Source: Theocolax elegans (Eukaryota; Arthropoda; Insecta; Hymenoptera; Cerocephalidae). Taken from it: 64,000 nt of DNA. The translations under genes and the position numbers were made by a program. Below the pieces are notes generated by a model, which worked only from the letters and a program-made list of their open reading frames with translations, searched no databases and was not told the DNA's origin. The stretch is taken from NCBI GenBank assembly GCA_026168455.1, contig CM047428.1, forward strand, positions 41,400,769 to 41,464,768. Reading direction: 5' to 3'. The number at the start of each line of letters is the position of its first letter. Within the stretch, counting starts at the first letter, position 1. Below are positions 53,601-63,737 of the stretch, piece after piece.

Positions 53601-53994
53601 CAATAATTCAATACATATGATTGTAGCCAATAATTTGCCTTCAACATCTAATAGTGTTTTGGTTCTGCTAGGAAAAAGGAGTACTGTTAAGCGTCGTTTA
53701 AGTTATACAAGAGTTTCTCATAGTGAGGATGACGTCGTTCCTCATAGCATAGCAGATTTTATTGTTCCAGAAACGTTGACGGTCACATTGAATAATGAGA
53801 AGTTTTTGTAATATGATTCTGGAAGCGATGACCCATTCCGTATTATTATTTTCACTACGGATAAAAATTTAAAAGCTCTGAAGGTTTTAAAGTTTTGGTT
53901 ATTTTTTAAATGTAATATTTTCATAAAAAAGTCGAACTTTCAAAATTCACTTAATGATCTATTTGTAAGCTTAGTTATATTTTTCAAAGTTACG
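53601..53994 (+). other. Flank of the DNA transposon with an unrecognised frame
   Basis: An open stretch up to TAA 53,809-53,811 reads VLVLLGKRSTVKRRLSYTR and DVVPHSIADFIVPETLTV. It looks protein-like but I do not recognise it. It may be a remnant of a relative of the transposase element. Confidence 0.3.
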
Positions 53995-54165
53995 AAAAAC
54001 CAATTTTTTTCGATCAAATCTCCATTTGATCAAAAAGTACTCGACCAAATCGTTTTCGATCAAATCTCCGTTCGACTAAAACGTTTTCAATCAAATCTCC
54101 GCTCGATCAAATTACCTCGACAAAATCTCCTTCGATCAAATGGTTTTCGATCTTATCTCCGCAAA
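53995..54165. repeat. Degenerate minisatellite (~31-bp unit)
   Basis: About five copies of a unit like TTTTCGATCAAATCTCCGTT followed by CGATCAAAACG, with substitutions and length changes. It ends directly at an R1-family 5' fragment. Confidence 0.75.
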
Positions 54166-54450
54166 CCCTCCGTAGGTGGTGGATCGGTGAATGCTTTCCA
54201 GATATGGATGGTATCGAAAAAAATCAAATATTTGGAGCAAACCAAAATCGGATAGGGGAAGCCACCCCGAAATTAAACCAATTATGGATAGTGAGGTGTA
54301 AACAACACTACCCTTCAGAGCCGGATAGTAACCTGGTCTAGCCATCAAGACCGCTGCGCTGAATGTGCCACAAATTTTTGCCGACACATTCAGTGCTTGC
54401 TTTCCATTAGGATGCGTACCAGCACGATGGAAGGTACAGAGGTTGGTGCT
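54166..54450 (+). pseudogene. R1-family fragment B (5' UTR joined to RT piece)
   Basis: Plus strand. GTAGGTGGTGGATCGGTGAATG onward matches the complement of 41,090-40,970 (5' UTR and ORF1 start, MDGIEKNQIFGANQNR-like). It then jumps to a piece of the RT (FADTFSACFPLGCVPARWKVQRLVL, compare FLDAFNACLREGCFPAQWTTQRLVL in copy A). A large internal deletion removed the rest. Confidence 0.75.
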
Positions 54451-54599
54451 TGAGTTTTTAGGTTTCGAAACCTCCTTTGAATGTACCCAAATTCATGTCT
54501 TGTATCACTCATCAACTATGTACAATGTTCCTATCGTGGGCCGAGCCGATATATCGGCTCTCCGGCCCTGCAGGGTCATGAAAATTTTTTAGTCCAGTA
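54451..54599. other. Spacer with a GC-rich hairpin
   Basis: GGGCCGAGCCGATATATCGGCTCTCCGGCCC-like block: GAGCCGATATATCGGCTC (54,542-54,559) is a perfect palindrome, with CGGCC nearby. It resembles GGCTCATATATGAGCC of the MITE at 47,663. Confidence 0.4.
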
Positions 54600-54960
54600 A
54601 AATAGGAATAAAATCATATTTTTAGGTTTTGAGATGTGCTGCATCCTAATCTGGAGTTTAATCGGTCATAACTGGTCAGAATCACGGTCATTTGAGGTCA
54701 AACAAGCTCAATTCAAGATCAAATTCAGAAAATAATATAGGTATTTAAAATAAAATAATATCCAAATGTTTTGTGGGGTACTGAATCCAAATCTGGAGTC
54801 TGATCAGTCATAACTGCTCATAATCACGGTCATTCGAGTCAAACAAGATCAGTTGAAGGTCAAATGCAGAAAGTATCATGTATATTTCAACAAAAATTAT
54901 ATCTAAGAGTATGCCGAGGTACTACATCTGAATCTGATACCTGTTTGATTGTGAATACAC
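54600..54960. repeat. Relic of a transposon arm (subterminal repeats)
   Basis: Two related units of ~155 bp, each with GAATCCAAATCTGG/CATCCTAATCTGG, TCATAACTG and CACGGTCATT...GGTCAAA. They resemble the subterminal repeats in the arms at 49,922-50,170 and 53,395-53,560, so a relative of that DNA transposon likely stood here. Confidence 0.5.
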
Positions 54961-55734
54961 ATAATTATACTCATTCTTCTGGGTATATGGCTATCTCAGG
55001 GTTTATGTGGTTTGATTTGTGCTTTTTTTTAGAAATGTGGAGTTTTTAGGCCTTCTACTTTCCTTCTGCTTTACCCAGAGCTAACAAAGTGGACGTAAAG
55101 AGTAATGTAGCTCCTTTTATTCATGTTTTTTTATTTTTTATATTTTCTTATTTTTTTTATACATTTTTCCATTTTGTCAGAAGTTTATTTTGTATCACAT
55201 TGCTCTTCTAAGATCTATATGAATCTATCGATAACATCTGACTTTATGACTTTATTTATTTTTTATAATTTTTTCGAACTTGATCAAGGTAAGACTTCTT
55301 TGGTGTAGTAAGTTTCAAAACACAGATCTATATATAGAACAACTTGATAAGTTGTACATTTATACGTGCTTTGATGTCTGGTTTTATTACCTTATCTATA
55401 TAGAGTTATTACCATCTGCTCGAGAAGTATTATATTTGAGTAAGTATATTTGAGTAAAATTTGTTGGCTAATAGAAAGTTCCCACAAAACAATATAATAA
55501 AATACTGATTTAAATTTTATGGTTACTAGCGGAAATGCACAAACTTTGAGGTTATGTTCTTTCTTCGCCAATACCATCTCAGAAACATTAGTTTAAAGTT
55601 TGATGCTTTATCCGACCTCAAAATGAGTGTTTCTTAAAAATTATTATCAGTATTTAAATAAATAGAAAGGATACCCTAGTTATTAATATTATTTATCGAT
55701 CTGTCTAAAGCAAGTATCAACTAATTATATATAT
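54961..55734. other. AT-rich spacer, nothing recognised
   Basis: T-rich and A-rich runs; small frames lack motifs. Confidence 0.5.
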
Positions 55735-57825
55735 ATGAGGAGATCCACGGAACCTTTAAATTTTCTGTCACTCGACTTTTTATCTCGGAAAATATTTTTT
55801 CTAGTGAATATACCGCATGTAGTTCTTTAGTTTTGATGCTGTGTACTATGTTATTTTAATGATATTTGACCATCAAAAAATCATCTGCCGTGTCTGAAAG
55901 ACTTTAGAAGATAAAATAATTGAGAAATCGCATTGTTTTCAAGCGTCAATTTGAACTTTTTTCTTTGTCTTTTGTCTATAACTTTTTGATAGCACCATGA
56001 ATCAATATGAAAATTTGAGGAAATGTTCCTTTTATTAAGGCCTTTGAAGTATCTTCACTCGTATTCGTGTACCATTCGCCGTCTTAACGTCAACTACGTT
56101 TAAATGCGCGTCATTCTGTTGGGTCATTAACATTTTTTTGACATTTTGATGTATAACTTTTTGACGACTTTAATATTTACAACTTCGATTTAACGAAAAT
56201 GAAGCTTTTGAAAAAACGAAACAAACGGTGCCTACAAAAGTTATGTGCTATTAAAATTCAAGAAGCTAGAAAGAAAAGTATATAAAAATATACTTGCGTA
56301 ACTTTTTTTCGAAAACATGTTTTTTCGTTGGCACATCGATAATTTTATTTTTAACACGTCAGAACCTTTTGTAATCTATTATCGGTTACCTCGATAATTT
56401 ATCATCAAAAGCATCACTCCAGATTTTCAGTTCTACTAAAGGTGCAAACTTTTGTTTATTGAACAAATTTGTTTAACCCACTAACACTGCATGTAGAAAT
56501 TCCCTAATAAACATTGACAAATTTATGCACCGATGTTTGATTAATACTCCATATATCCATGCGTTCTATGCCTTAATTCTATGCCTAAAAAATCATAAAC
56601 TTCAAAAATGACATTTTTTGTTATTTTTTGCAAAAAACGCCATATTTAATTTTGCGGGCAAAATTTTAGATTTTCAGTCCGGATTCGGATTTTGCACACC
56701 GAAAAACATAAGCAATTATATTTCAGACCTCGTTGCTACTTCGTTAAATACCTGAAATTCAGTTACAAAAACATGGTCTAAAATTAACCGTTTTGGTCGT
56801 TAATGATATTATATGTCATATTATAAAAAATATTGAAACATGAAATTTTTTCACGAATTTGTATCGTAAATGAATGAAAAAAAATCGAAGTAGAAAAAAT
56901 GATTGTTTATTAAAAGTGTTTTCTATTCTAAATCATACTAACTACAACCTTTACAATTGTTAATTTTTATAGAATTTTTTTACACTAGGTTCATAAGAAA
57001 CTATTGGATTTTACGTTAATAATGTTGCGTTTTAATCATTGGAATTTCAGTACAATGTAACACATATATAAACTACCTACTATTATCGCTATCCAAGCAA
57101 ACGAAATTTTTTTGGGTCAAATAACTAATTTTTTTAGTTTTCTATGATAGCGACGTGAAGACTTAACATAAATCAGTTACGCGAGTAAATTTGTTACCTT
57201 TAGTCATCTACAATCATGTCTAAATACGTTAAGGGGATGTCGGAGCTATAGCCTCCATCAAAAGCCGCTCGATCTCGCAGCGTCGAATGGCGCTGTAGTC
57301 AGGTGTCGATTTCTACGATAAACGTACTTAAAACATAAATTACAAATTTTGCAGCTACATAGAGCTGTTGAAAAATACTTTCCCCCCTAGCTATAACTAA
57401 AATTAAGGTAATTGTAATATTACTCTTGGCAGCAAATGTTTATTTTTTTAAAGAAATGTGAAATACGTTGCGTGTAGCATTACGGTAGATATAGATTCAT
57501 TGAATATGAGACGTATTTCACATTTCTTTAAAAAAATAAACATTTACTGCCAAGAGTAATATTACAATTACCTTAATTTTAGTTATAGCTAGGGGGGAAA
57601 GTATTTTTCAACAGCTCTATGTAGCTGCAAAATTTGTAATTTATGCTTTAAGTACGTTTATCGTAGAAATCGACACCTGACTACTGCGCCATTTGAAGCC
57701 GCGAGATCGAGCGGCTTTTGATGGAGGCTATAGCTCCGACATCCCCTTAAAAAAGTGTGCTTCAAAATAAAAAAATTAATTACAATTTTCCAAAAATTTC
57801 AAGGTTCCGTGGATTTCCTCACATA
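55735..57825. mobile_element. TIR element, ~2.1 kb, no intact gene
   Basis: Left end TGAGGAGATCCACGGAACCTTT (55,737-55,758) and the complement of the right end (TGTGAGGAAATCCACGG at 57,807-57,823) are inverted repeats of ~30 bp inside TATATA, suggesting a TA target. There is no open transposase frame; a second palindromic element sits at 57,233-57,746. Probably a non-autonomous or fully decayed Tc1/mariner-like element. Confidence 0.6.
57233..57746. mobile_element. Near-perfect palindromic MITE, 514 bp, TTAA target
   Basis: Arms of ~230 bp (57,233-57,463 and 57,510-57,746) pair almost perfectly around a ~45-bp loop. Ends GGGGATGTCGGAGC and GCTCCGACATCCCC are flanked by exact TTAA (57,229-57,232 and 57,747-57,750). 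No coding capacity. TTAA duplication suggests mobilisation by a piggyBac- or Kolobok-type transposase. Confidence 0.88.
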
Positions 57826-57978
57826 TATATATCTATAATATATAAATGTTTCGCCGCCGCCTTCAGATTAGTATTATAATTCTTGTAAGGGATGTAAAAC
57901 TAAAAATCCAGCATTATAAATGTTTAAAAAATAATTTTTTATAATTTTATAATAATATTTGTATTTTTAGCAGCTTAC

Positions 57979-58031
57979 AGGGGATTAGATGGATACTGAA
58001 ACAAGTGGAGATGCTTTTCTACCATTCCAAG
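57979..58031 (+). CDS. Possible short start exon
   Basis: GGGATTAG then ATG (57,987) and codons MDTETSGDAFLPFQ, ending at CCAAG|GTAAGT, a full consensus donor. It is preceded by T-rich sequence and acceptor-like TTTTTAG and TTACAG. The next exon is not found in the window. The repeat-free position and clean donor are the only support. Confidence 0.3.
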
Positions 58032-58593
58032 GTAAGTGCATAAATTTTTTTGCAATGATCATGCTACTAGAATTCATCGTTCTAAGGCAACAAATATACA
58101 TTTCTATTAATATTTCGCGCACTTTTCCCGGATATTTTGACTATAAGTGATCTTAATGATTTAGACCCACTCTGGAAATTTTTAGGCAGTTTCTGACTAT
58201 AAAAAGACATCTTTTAGACAGTATTAGGTTACCAAAGTCCGGAGCAGAATTGCTGATTTTCCCTATTTAAGGTTTAAATGGCTTACAAGAGTGTGACAGC
58301 ATACATTTATGTCTTTAAAAGTATTTTTAATGAAAAGTTCGGAAAATTTTACAAAAAAAGTCATAGTTACGTTTTTAGTGAAAAATGCATCCCCTGGGAG
58401 CTAAAAATTCATGAAAATGGGCATATAATGCAAAAAAGTGCTAAAATGTCAACTTTGACTTTCTGTAACTTAAAATAATGGCCCAGAAAAAATCTGAACA
58501 AATTCAGGAGAACTACTGGATACCTCTAAAACATATTCCCACAGTTATAGCAATATTTATTTTTTTCATCTTCGATGTCACAGAGAACCACCC

Positions 58594-58594
<1 letters not shown>
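58032..58594. other. AT-rich spacer
   Basis: Nothing recognised, apart from possible intron sequence if the exon at 57,979 is real. Confidence 0.45.
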
Positions 58595-58633
<39 letters not shown>

Positions 58634-58660
58634 TATATATATGTGCGTGTGTGCGCGTCC
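58595..58660. repeat. Microsatellite (TA)n-(TG)n
   Basis: (TA)n followed by (TG)n and GCGTG variants, at the 3' end of R1 copy C. Confidence 0.85.
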
Positions 58661-58678
58661 TCCTCTCGACTGATCATT

Positions 58679-58717
58679 CCCCCTCGGAATCCGCCGCGAG
58701 GCATTACTTCGAGGGGG
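58679..58717 (-). other. R1 3'-UTR stem-loop, copy C
   Basis: CCCCCTCG (58,679-58,686) pairs with CGAGGGGG (58,710-58,717). Compared with copy A the sixth pair is changed on both sides (G-C to T-A), keeping pairing. The loop keeps CCGCCGC and GGCATTACTT. Confidence 0.8.
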
Positions 58718-58729
58718 CAGTCTCGCCAC

Positions 58730-59612
58730 ATTGAGCCTCTCCTACGAAACTACCGACTCCAAGTTTGGCACTTATCCCTTTCTTGCATGAATCGAGGACA
58801 CCGGAACAGTACATGATCCGCGTCTTCGTCAGCGCCAGGGCAGGCCGGGCACTCCCCGTTCCCATATATGTGAAAACGGTGCAGATAGCTGCGGAAGCAA
58901 CCATGGCCGGTAAGCAACCTGGGTCAGGTGAAAGTTGACGAAGCCGTGTTTCCTACCTGTCCACTTTACCACATCAGGGATGACGCGGTGGGTCCAGCGT
59001 CCTTCGCGAGCAGCATCTCATCTCTGCTGCCACTGTTCGGTGGTCTTAATTGACCACCGATTTCTGCCGCCATGTTCATCTTGGTCTTCCCGTTGTGAGG
59101 CACGCCGACCTTCTCTGTAAGTGTCAGCCCTCTCCATCGCTAAGAGATCGATGGGCGGGATTCCGGCATCACCGAGAGGGCGATATCGGACACTGTTCTG
59201 TACGCATGAGCTACCCTCAAAGCGGCTATTCTGCAGGCTTGTCGGCAAGCCGCACTATAGGTTTTGTTGCTATTTATCGGACCTGCCCAAATCGGAGCTC
59301 CATACAAGATTACAGAGCTTACAACTGTCGCTAAAAGGGCTCAGCGAGGCTGCTTCGGCCCTCCGATATTGGGCATTAAGCCCGACAGAGCCTCAGCTAC
59401 TCTTGCCGCTTTCGTCCCTGCATTCAAGAGATGTTCCTTGAACGGTACCTCATAGTGTCCACCGATCTTACAGACTTACCGTTTACGGTAAAGGTGGCGT
59501 ACCTCCTTTGCTTCGTTCGAGATATAAGCACCGTCTCTGTTTTTTCTGCTGCCAGACGCAGCCCATGGTTGCTCAACCATCCCGCTACTACCTCAATAGA
59601 GATATCTCCAAG
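58730..59612 (-). pseudogene. R1 copy C, RT C-terminal half
   Basis: Minus-strand remnants align with 36,600-37,630 of copy A: thumb, GMMPNIGGP-like segment, conserved C-terminal region and CPACPG-like zinc motif in broken frames. Frameshifts and stops throughout. Confidence 0.7.
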
Positions 59613-60092
59613 CTATTGCACCTCTTCGATACTCTTACCGACGACGACTAACGCCACGTCGTCTGCAAAGGCCACCATCGACGCCCCCCTCCAAAACTGT
59701 TGTTTCAGCAGCCCGTCGTACACGACGTTCCAGAGAAGGGGCCCCAGGACCGAACCCTGTGGCACGCCTCCGGTAATACTATAGGAGTGCATGCCATCCT
59801 CGGTGTCATAGAGGAGGGTACGATCCGCGAGGTAACTCGAGATGATCTTGGGACCAGCTTTGACCACCGGGACTATCACCCGATCGGAATCAGTGGCGGG
59901 ATTTGACCGGATTGCCATGCCCGCTTGGGGTAGTGTTGTTTTAACCTCACTATCCATAATTGGTTTAATTTCGGGGTGCCTTCCCCTATCTGGTTTTGGT
60001 TCGCCCCGAATATTTTTTCGGTACCATCCATAACTGGAAAGCAGTCCACCACCTGGGGAGGCGCCACGATGCGGGACCAGCAAACCCGGCAC
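59613..60092 (-). pseudogene. R1 copy C, ORF1 start fused to RT
   Basis: A continuous frame reads NIRGEPKPDRGRHPEIKP (ORF1 start) to VVKAGPK, then directly IISSYLADRTLLYD, GGVPQGSVLGPLLWNVVYDGL and VAFADDVALVVVGKS (RT core). The join in copy A lies between SAGPK (ORF1) and VTSSYLTDRT (RT). The fusion arose by a deletion of about 2.9 kb with short or no shared bases. Confidence 0.75.
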
Positions 60093-60095
60093 GGG

Positions 60096-60155
60096 GTGTG
60101 CGTGTGTGCGTGCGTGCGTGTGTGTGTGTGTGTGTATGCGCGCGTGCGTGTGTGC
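60096..60155. repeat. Microsatellite (GT)n/(GCGT)n
   Basis: GTGTGCGTGTGTGCGTGCG... run at the 5' side of R1 copy C; the other half of 58,595-58,660. Confidence 0.85.
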
Positions 60156-60900
60156 ACAGCGGAATATTTATTTAATATATATGGGGCATTCCCTGTCAAG
60201 TCAGCAGATCAAAAATCAAAGTTGTTGAAATTTTGGAAAATAGCTCCTTTTCCTACCTGGAATATGTAAAAACATTTTTAGATGTTTAACTTAAATATAA
60301 TAAGAGTTATTAATAATCAAAAAACACAAATTTTGATATTTTTCATTTACATATCCAAGTTTAATGATCTTATAACTCAGAATATATTAATCCTACAAGA
60401 AAATGAGTAATATACTTTTTAATTGGAAATTACTTGAAAATTTTAACAAAATTCAATAAGCATTATTAAGTAAATCCTAATAACATATTACTGGACTAAA
60501 ACGCATAAAAAAACACATTTTCTTATTTTTAACATTGTTTGACATGAAAGAAATCACTCAAAAAAATCACAGATACTAGTAATTATATGTACTTTGTGTG
60601 TGCCGAGTCCCATAGTAGCAAAATCACTTGGATAAGAGAAATAAATTATTGAAGTTTAATTAGTAAATTAATTAAAATTCAATCCTGGCAATGTGCCATG
60701 GCCAGGCAGGGCATGTGCCCAAAGGCGAATTTTTAAACATAGGGGGTTTCGGATGGAAATTGGGTTATTGGTTTTATACACATTATTTTATCAAATAACC
60801 TAAAATACAATAACCCTATTCGAATCCGCGTCATTAGATTACTTTGTAACCTCAAAATCCAAAATTTTTATTTAGAATCCGCATAAGTACCCATACATAC
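60156..60900. other. Spacer, nothing recognised
   Basis: AT-rich. 60,188-60,260 loosely resembles 2,728-2,780 (see there). No gene. Confidence 0.45.
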
Positions 60901-60906
<6 letters not shown>

Positions 60907-60945
<39 letters not shown>

Positions 60946-61017
60946 AGTGTGTGTGTGTGTGTATACAATGGGTTAAAAATAAATACATTAGTTATTACAT
61001 TTTTAAAATAATTCTAT

Positions 61018-61075
<58 letters not shown>
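60907..61075. repeat. (TA)n, (TG)n and (TA)n microsatellites
   Basis: (TA)n/(TG)n at 60,907-60,962 and a long (TA)n at about 61,023-61,074, the latter abutting the integrase end of the second gypsy element. Confidence 0.9.
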
Positions 61076-61076
<1 letters not shown>

Positions 61077-61595
61077 TGTGTTTAACACCAATTCCGGTAG
61101 CTTTTCGTCCCAGCTGGTATGCTTCTCCTTGATGTACGAAGCTACCATTGTCTTGAGCGTGCGGTTCGACCTTTGTACGGGATTTGCTCGAGGGTGGTAA
61201 GGAGGTGTCGTCGTATGGTACACTCCCTTCTCTTTGAGATAGTCGTCGACCATCTTGTTTTTGAATTCGGTCCCATTATCGGAGTGAAATATTTCCGGCG
61301 AGCTGAAACGCATGAGGACACGCTCGTGTAACTCCTTTACTATCGTCTTTGCATTTGCTTTTTTAATTGGGACCGCTTCAATCCAGCGCGTGAATAAGTC
61401 CTTGAAGACTAGAATGTACTCGAATCCGTGGGTAGAGCGAGGTAATGGTCCAGTCACATCACCTGCGACTACCTGCCGAGGTCTTTTGACTACTCTATGG
61501 CCCATTAGGCCTCTAGGCGATTGCTGCTCTACCTTACACTGCTGGCAGATTTGACATTTCCGCACGTAGTCACCTACCTCCGCATAGTATCGAGG
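61076..61595 (-). pseudogene. Gypsy-2 integrase core
   Basis: CQICQQCKV (end of the zinc finger), VVAGDVTGPLP (first Asp), FHSDNGTEFKNK (second Asp) and ANPVQRSNRTLK. The last normally has Glu; here the codon at 61,173-61,175 gives Gln, removing the third catalytic residue. A TAG at 61,596-61,598 replaces the Trp of YYWP. The protein runs into the (TA)n tract after LVLNTE. Confidence 0.85.
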
Positions 61596-62267
61596 CTAAT
61601 AGTATAATCTGGCAACCCGTGCGAAAGTCTTTTCGCGACCTAAGTGGCCAGCAGTTGGATCATCGTGACATTCTCTTAGAATCGACGGGCGATTCTCTCG
61701 AGGCACTACCTTCTTCCATGCCTCAGGGTCTTCCATGACGTCCTCTAAGGTGGGGTCACGCCGGTAGGTATATAGATTTCCCCTTACTACTTTCCATTCG
61801 GGGAATTCCCATGGTCTTTCTGATACATCCTTTACCCATGAGAGATACCACGGTTCAACAGTAGTGTCGCTCCAAGAGACCGAGGCTATCGTCGGCTCTT
61901 CCTCTTCATACATTCTGGAGAGCGCGTCTGGAACATGATTAAGCGCACCTTTCTTGTGCTCAATCGTGAAAGTGTGCGCTTGGAGTTCGAGAACCCATCT
62001 TGCGAGACGACTCGTTGGGTTACGCATATTGCAGAGCCAACGCAAACTGTTGTGGTCGGTTACGACTCGAAACTCGTAAGCTTCTATATACTGCCTGAAC
62101 TTCTTTATTACCCAGACAACGGCTAAACATTCTCGTTCGGTGACACTGTAATTCCTCTCGGCTGGAGACAAGATCCGACTTGCGTACACCAAAATTCTTT
62201 CGTCTCCGTCCACGAGTTGGAGTAGCACAGCCCCTATGCTGTCACTGGCGTCTGTTTGCAGTATGTA
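61596..62267 (-). pseudogene. Gypsy-2 RNase H and integrase zinc finger
   Basis: QTDASDSIGAVLLQL, TERECLAVVWVIKKF, VTDHNSLRWL and PDALSRM (RNase H), then HDDPTAGHLGREKTFARVA (integrase zinc-finger His). In frame with RT; a TAG at 62,268-62,270 lies just before the RNase H start. Confidence 0.88.
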
Positions 62268-62870
62268 CTACCCATTTGGGACAGGACGCTGCAGAAGCGG
62301 TGCTGTCATTAAGACGGCCTTGAGCTGTTGGAAAGCTTGCTCTTGCTCATCAAGCCACTCATACCGCTGGTTCTTCTTGGTTAAACACGTCAAGGGTTCT
62401 GCGATTGTCGCGTAATCCGGCATAAATCGCCTATGCCATGAAGCCATACCGAGGAAACGGCGAAGCTCTTTAATATTTGTCAGAGCCGGATACTCTTTTA
62501 TCGGCTCTATCTTGGCGGGATCGGGTCGTACTCCGTCCCGGTTTACCAATACGCCAAGATACTTAACCTTTGACTTACAAAAAACGCACTTATTCCGGTT
62601 TATTGAAAGTCCAGCTTCTGCCAGTCTTTTAAGGACTTCCTCTAGGTAACGCTTATGATCCTCGAATGTCTCCGACACGATGATAATATCATCAAGGTAA
62701 GCATAAGCGTGCGGCGCCTGGTCTGGTCCTACGACTTGGTCTATCATCCGTTGAATGGTCGCCCCCGCGTATGCCAATCCGTACGGCATCTTCGTGAACT
62801 GGAACAGTCCCAATCCGGGGACTGTGAAAACAGTAATAGGGCGTGACTCGACTTGCAATGGTATCTGATG
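62268..62870 (-). pseudogene. Gypsy-2 reverse transcriptase
   Basis: ESRPITVFTVPGLGLFQFTKMPYGLAYA, AYLDDIIIVSETF (catalytic YLDD), INRNKCVFCKSKVKYLGVLV, NIKELRRFLGMASWHRRFMP. Preceded in frame by a TAA at 62,871-62,873 that replaces the Tyr of AYHQIPL. Confidence 0.88.
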
Positions 62871-63737
62871 TTAGGCGCAATTTATGTCAAGAGTGGAGAT
62901 ATAGCGAGCCTTTCTTAGTTTGCGCAGTATATCGTGCATGAAAGGCAAAAGATATGGATCTGGTTTTGTTAAAGCGTTGACTTTTCTGAAGTCGATGCAA
63001 AACCGTCTAGAATTATCATCCTTTCTCGCCATCACCTCCAGGCTGGGCCATCCGCTGGTCGAGGGCTCAATGACCCTGGAGTCAAGCATCTCCTTCACTT
63101 GGCGGTGCATTTCTTCTTGGATTTTGTCCGAGACCGGGTAGTACCGCTGCTTGATCGGCTTGGCTGTACATTTCTTCTTGGATTTTGTCCGAGACCGGGT
63201 AGTACCGCTGCTTGATCGATTGTGTGCTCGACGTCGTGAGATCGACCGATCTTTGGCATGATGTTGGATAGAACTCACGGCACGTACGAAATTGACTCCT
63301 ACGTAACATTCGGCGTCCAGATTTGGCATAATGGCAACCCTGAGCTCCTTGGTCTCACCGCCGATGGTGAAAGGCAACATTACGTGCCCGCTCAGTGGTT
63401 GCGCATGTCCATCAGCCAATTTCACTCTCGCCGCGTTTTCGGTAGAGAGCAATTTTCCCAGGGCGGTAGCGATTGTGAGGCCGTTCGACCCCATTACTGT
63501 CGTCGAAGCTCCTGGATCGTACAGGGCTCTGATCTGGAAATCGCCTATTTCCGCTTGGAGCCACCAGCGCGTCTCGTCTTCGGGACTGTAGCTCCGGTGT
63601 GGCTCCTGCTGACCTTGAGGAATAGAATCTTGGGAATCGATTCTCTTCCTGTGCTCCTCTGGCTTCATCGAGTCTATTCCGCCGCGGATGAGCTCCGCGC
63701 GGTCTCGTTCATTCCGTGGGCCCGAGATTATGGGCAT
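62871..63737 (-). pseudogene. Gypsy-2 protease and start of RT
   Basis: From ATG 63,737: ALYDPGASTTVMG (active-site Asp, again D-P-G), AECYVGVNFV, then VKEMLDSRVIEPSTSGW and RFCIDFRKVNALT (RT fingers). A direct duplication of ~50 bp (63,108-63,157 and 63,169-63,218) inserts a repeated IKQRYYPVSDKIQEEM segment. Confidence 0.85.

Larger units (their letters stand above)
58661..60095 (-). mobile_element. R1-clade LINE, copy C, internally deleted, in (GT)n
   Basis: Minus strand. It has the same 5' end as copy A (CCCCGTGCCGGG), ORF1 start fused to mid-RT, RT C-terminal region and the 3'-UTR stem-loop. Flanked on both sides by GT/GC-rich dinucleotide repeat. About two thirds of the element (ORF1 body, endonuclease, RT fingers) is missing. 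Confidence 0.85.

Noticed and set aside
58478..58816. 112-codon frame through the (TA)/(TG) microsatellite into R1 copy C
   Set aside because: Runs through simple repeat and antisense to the R1 remnant.
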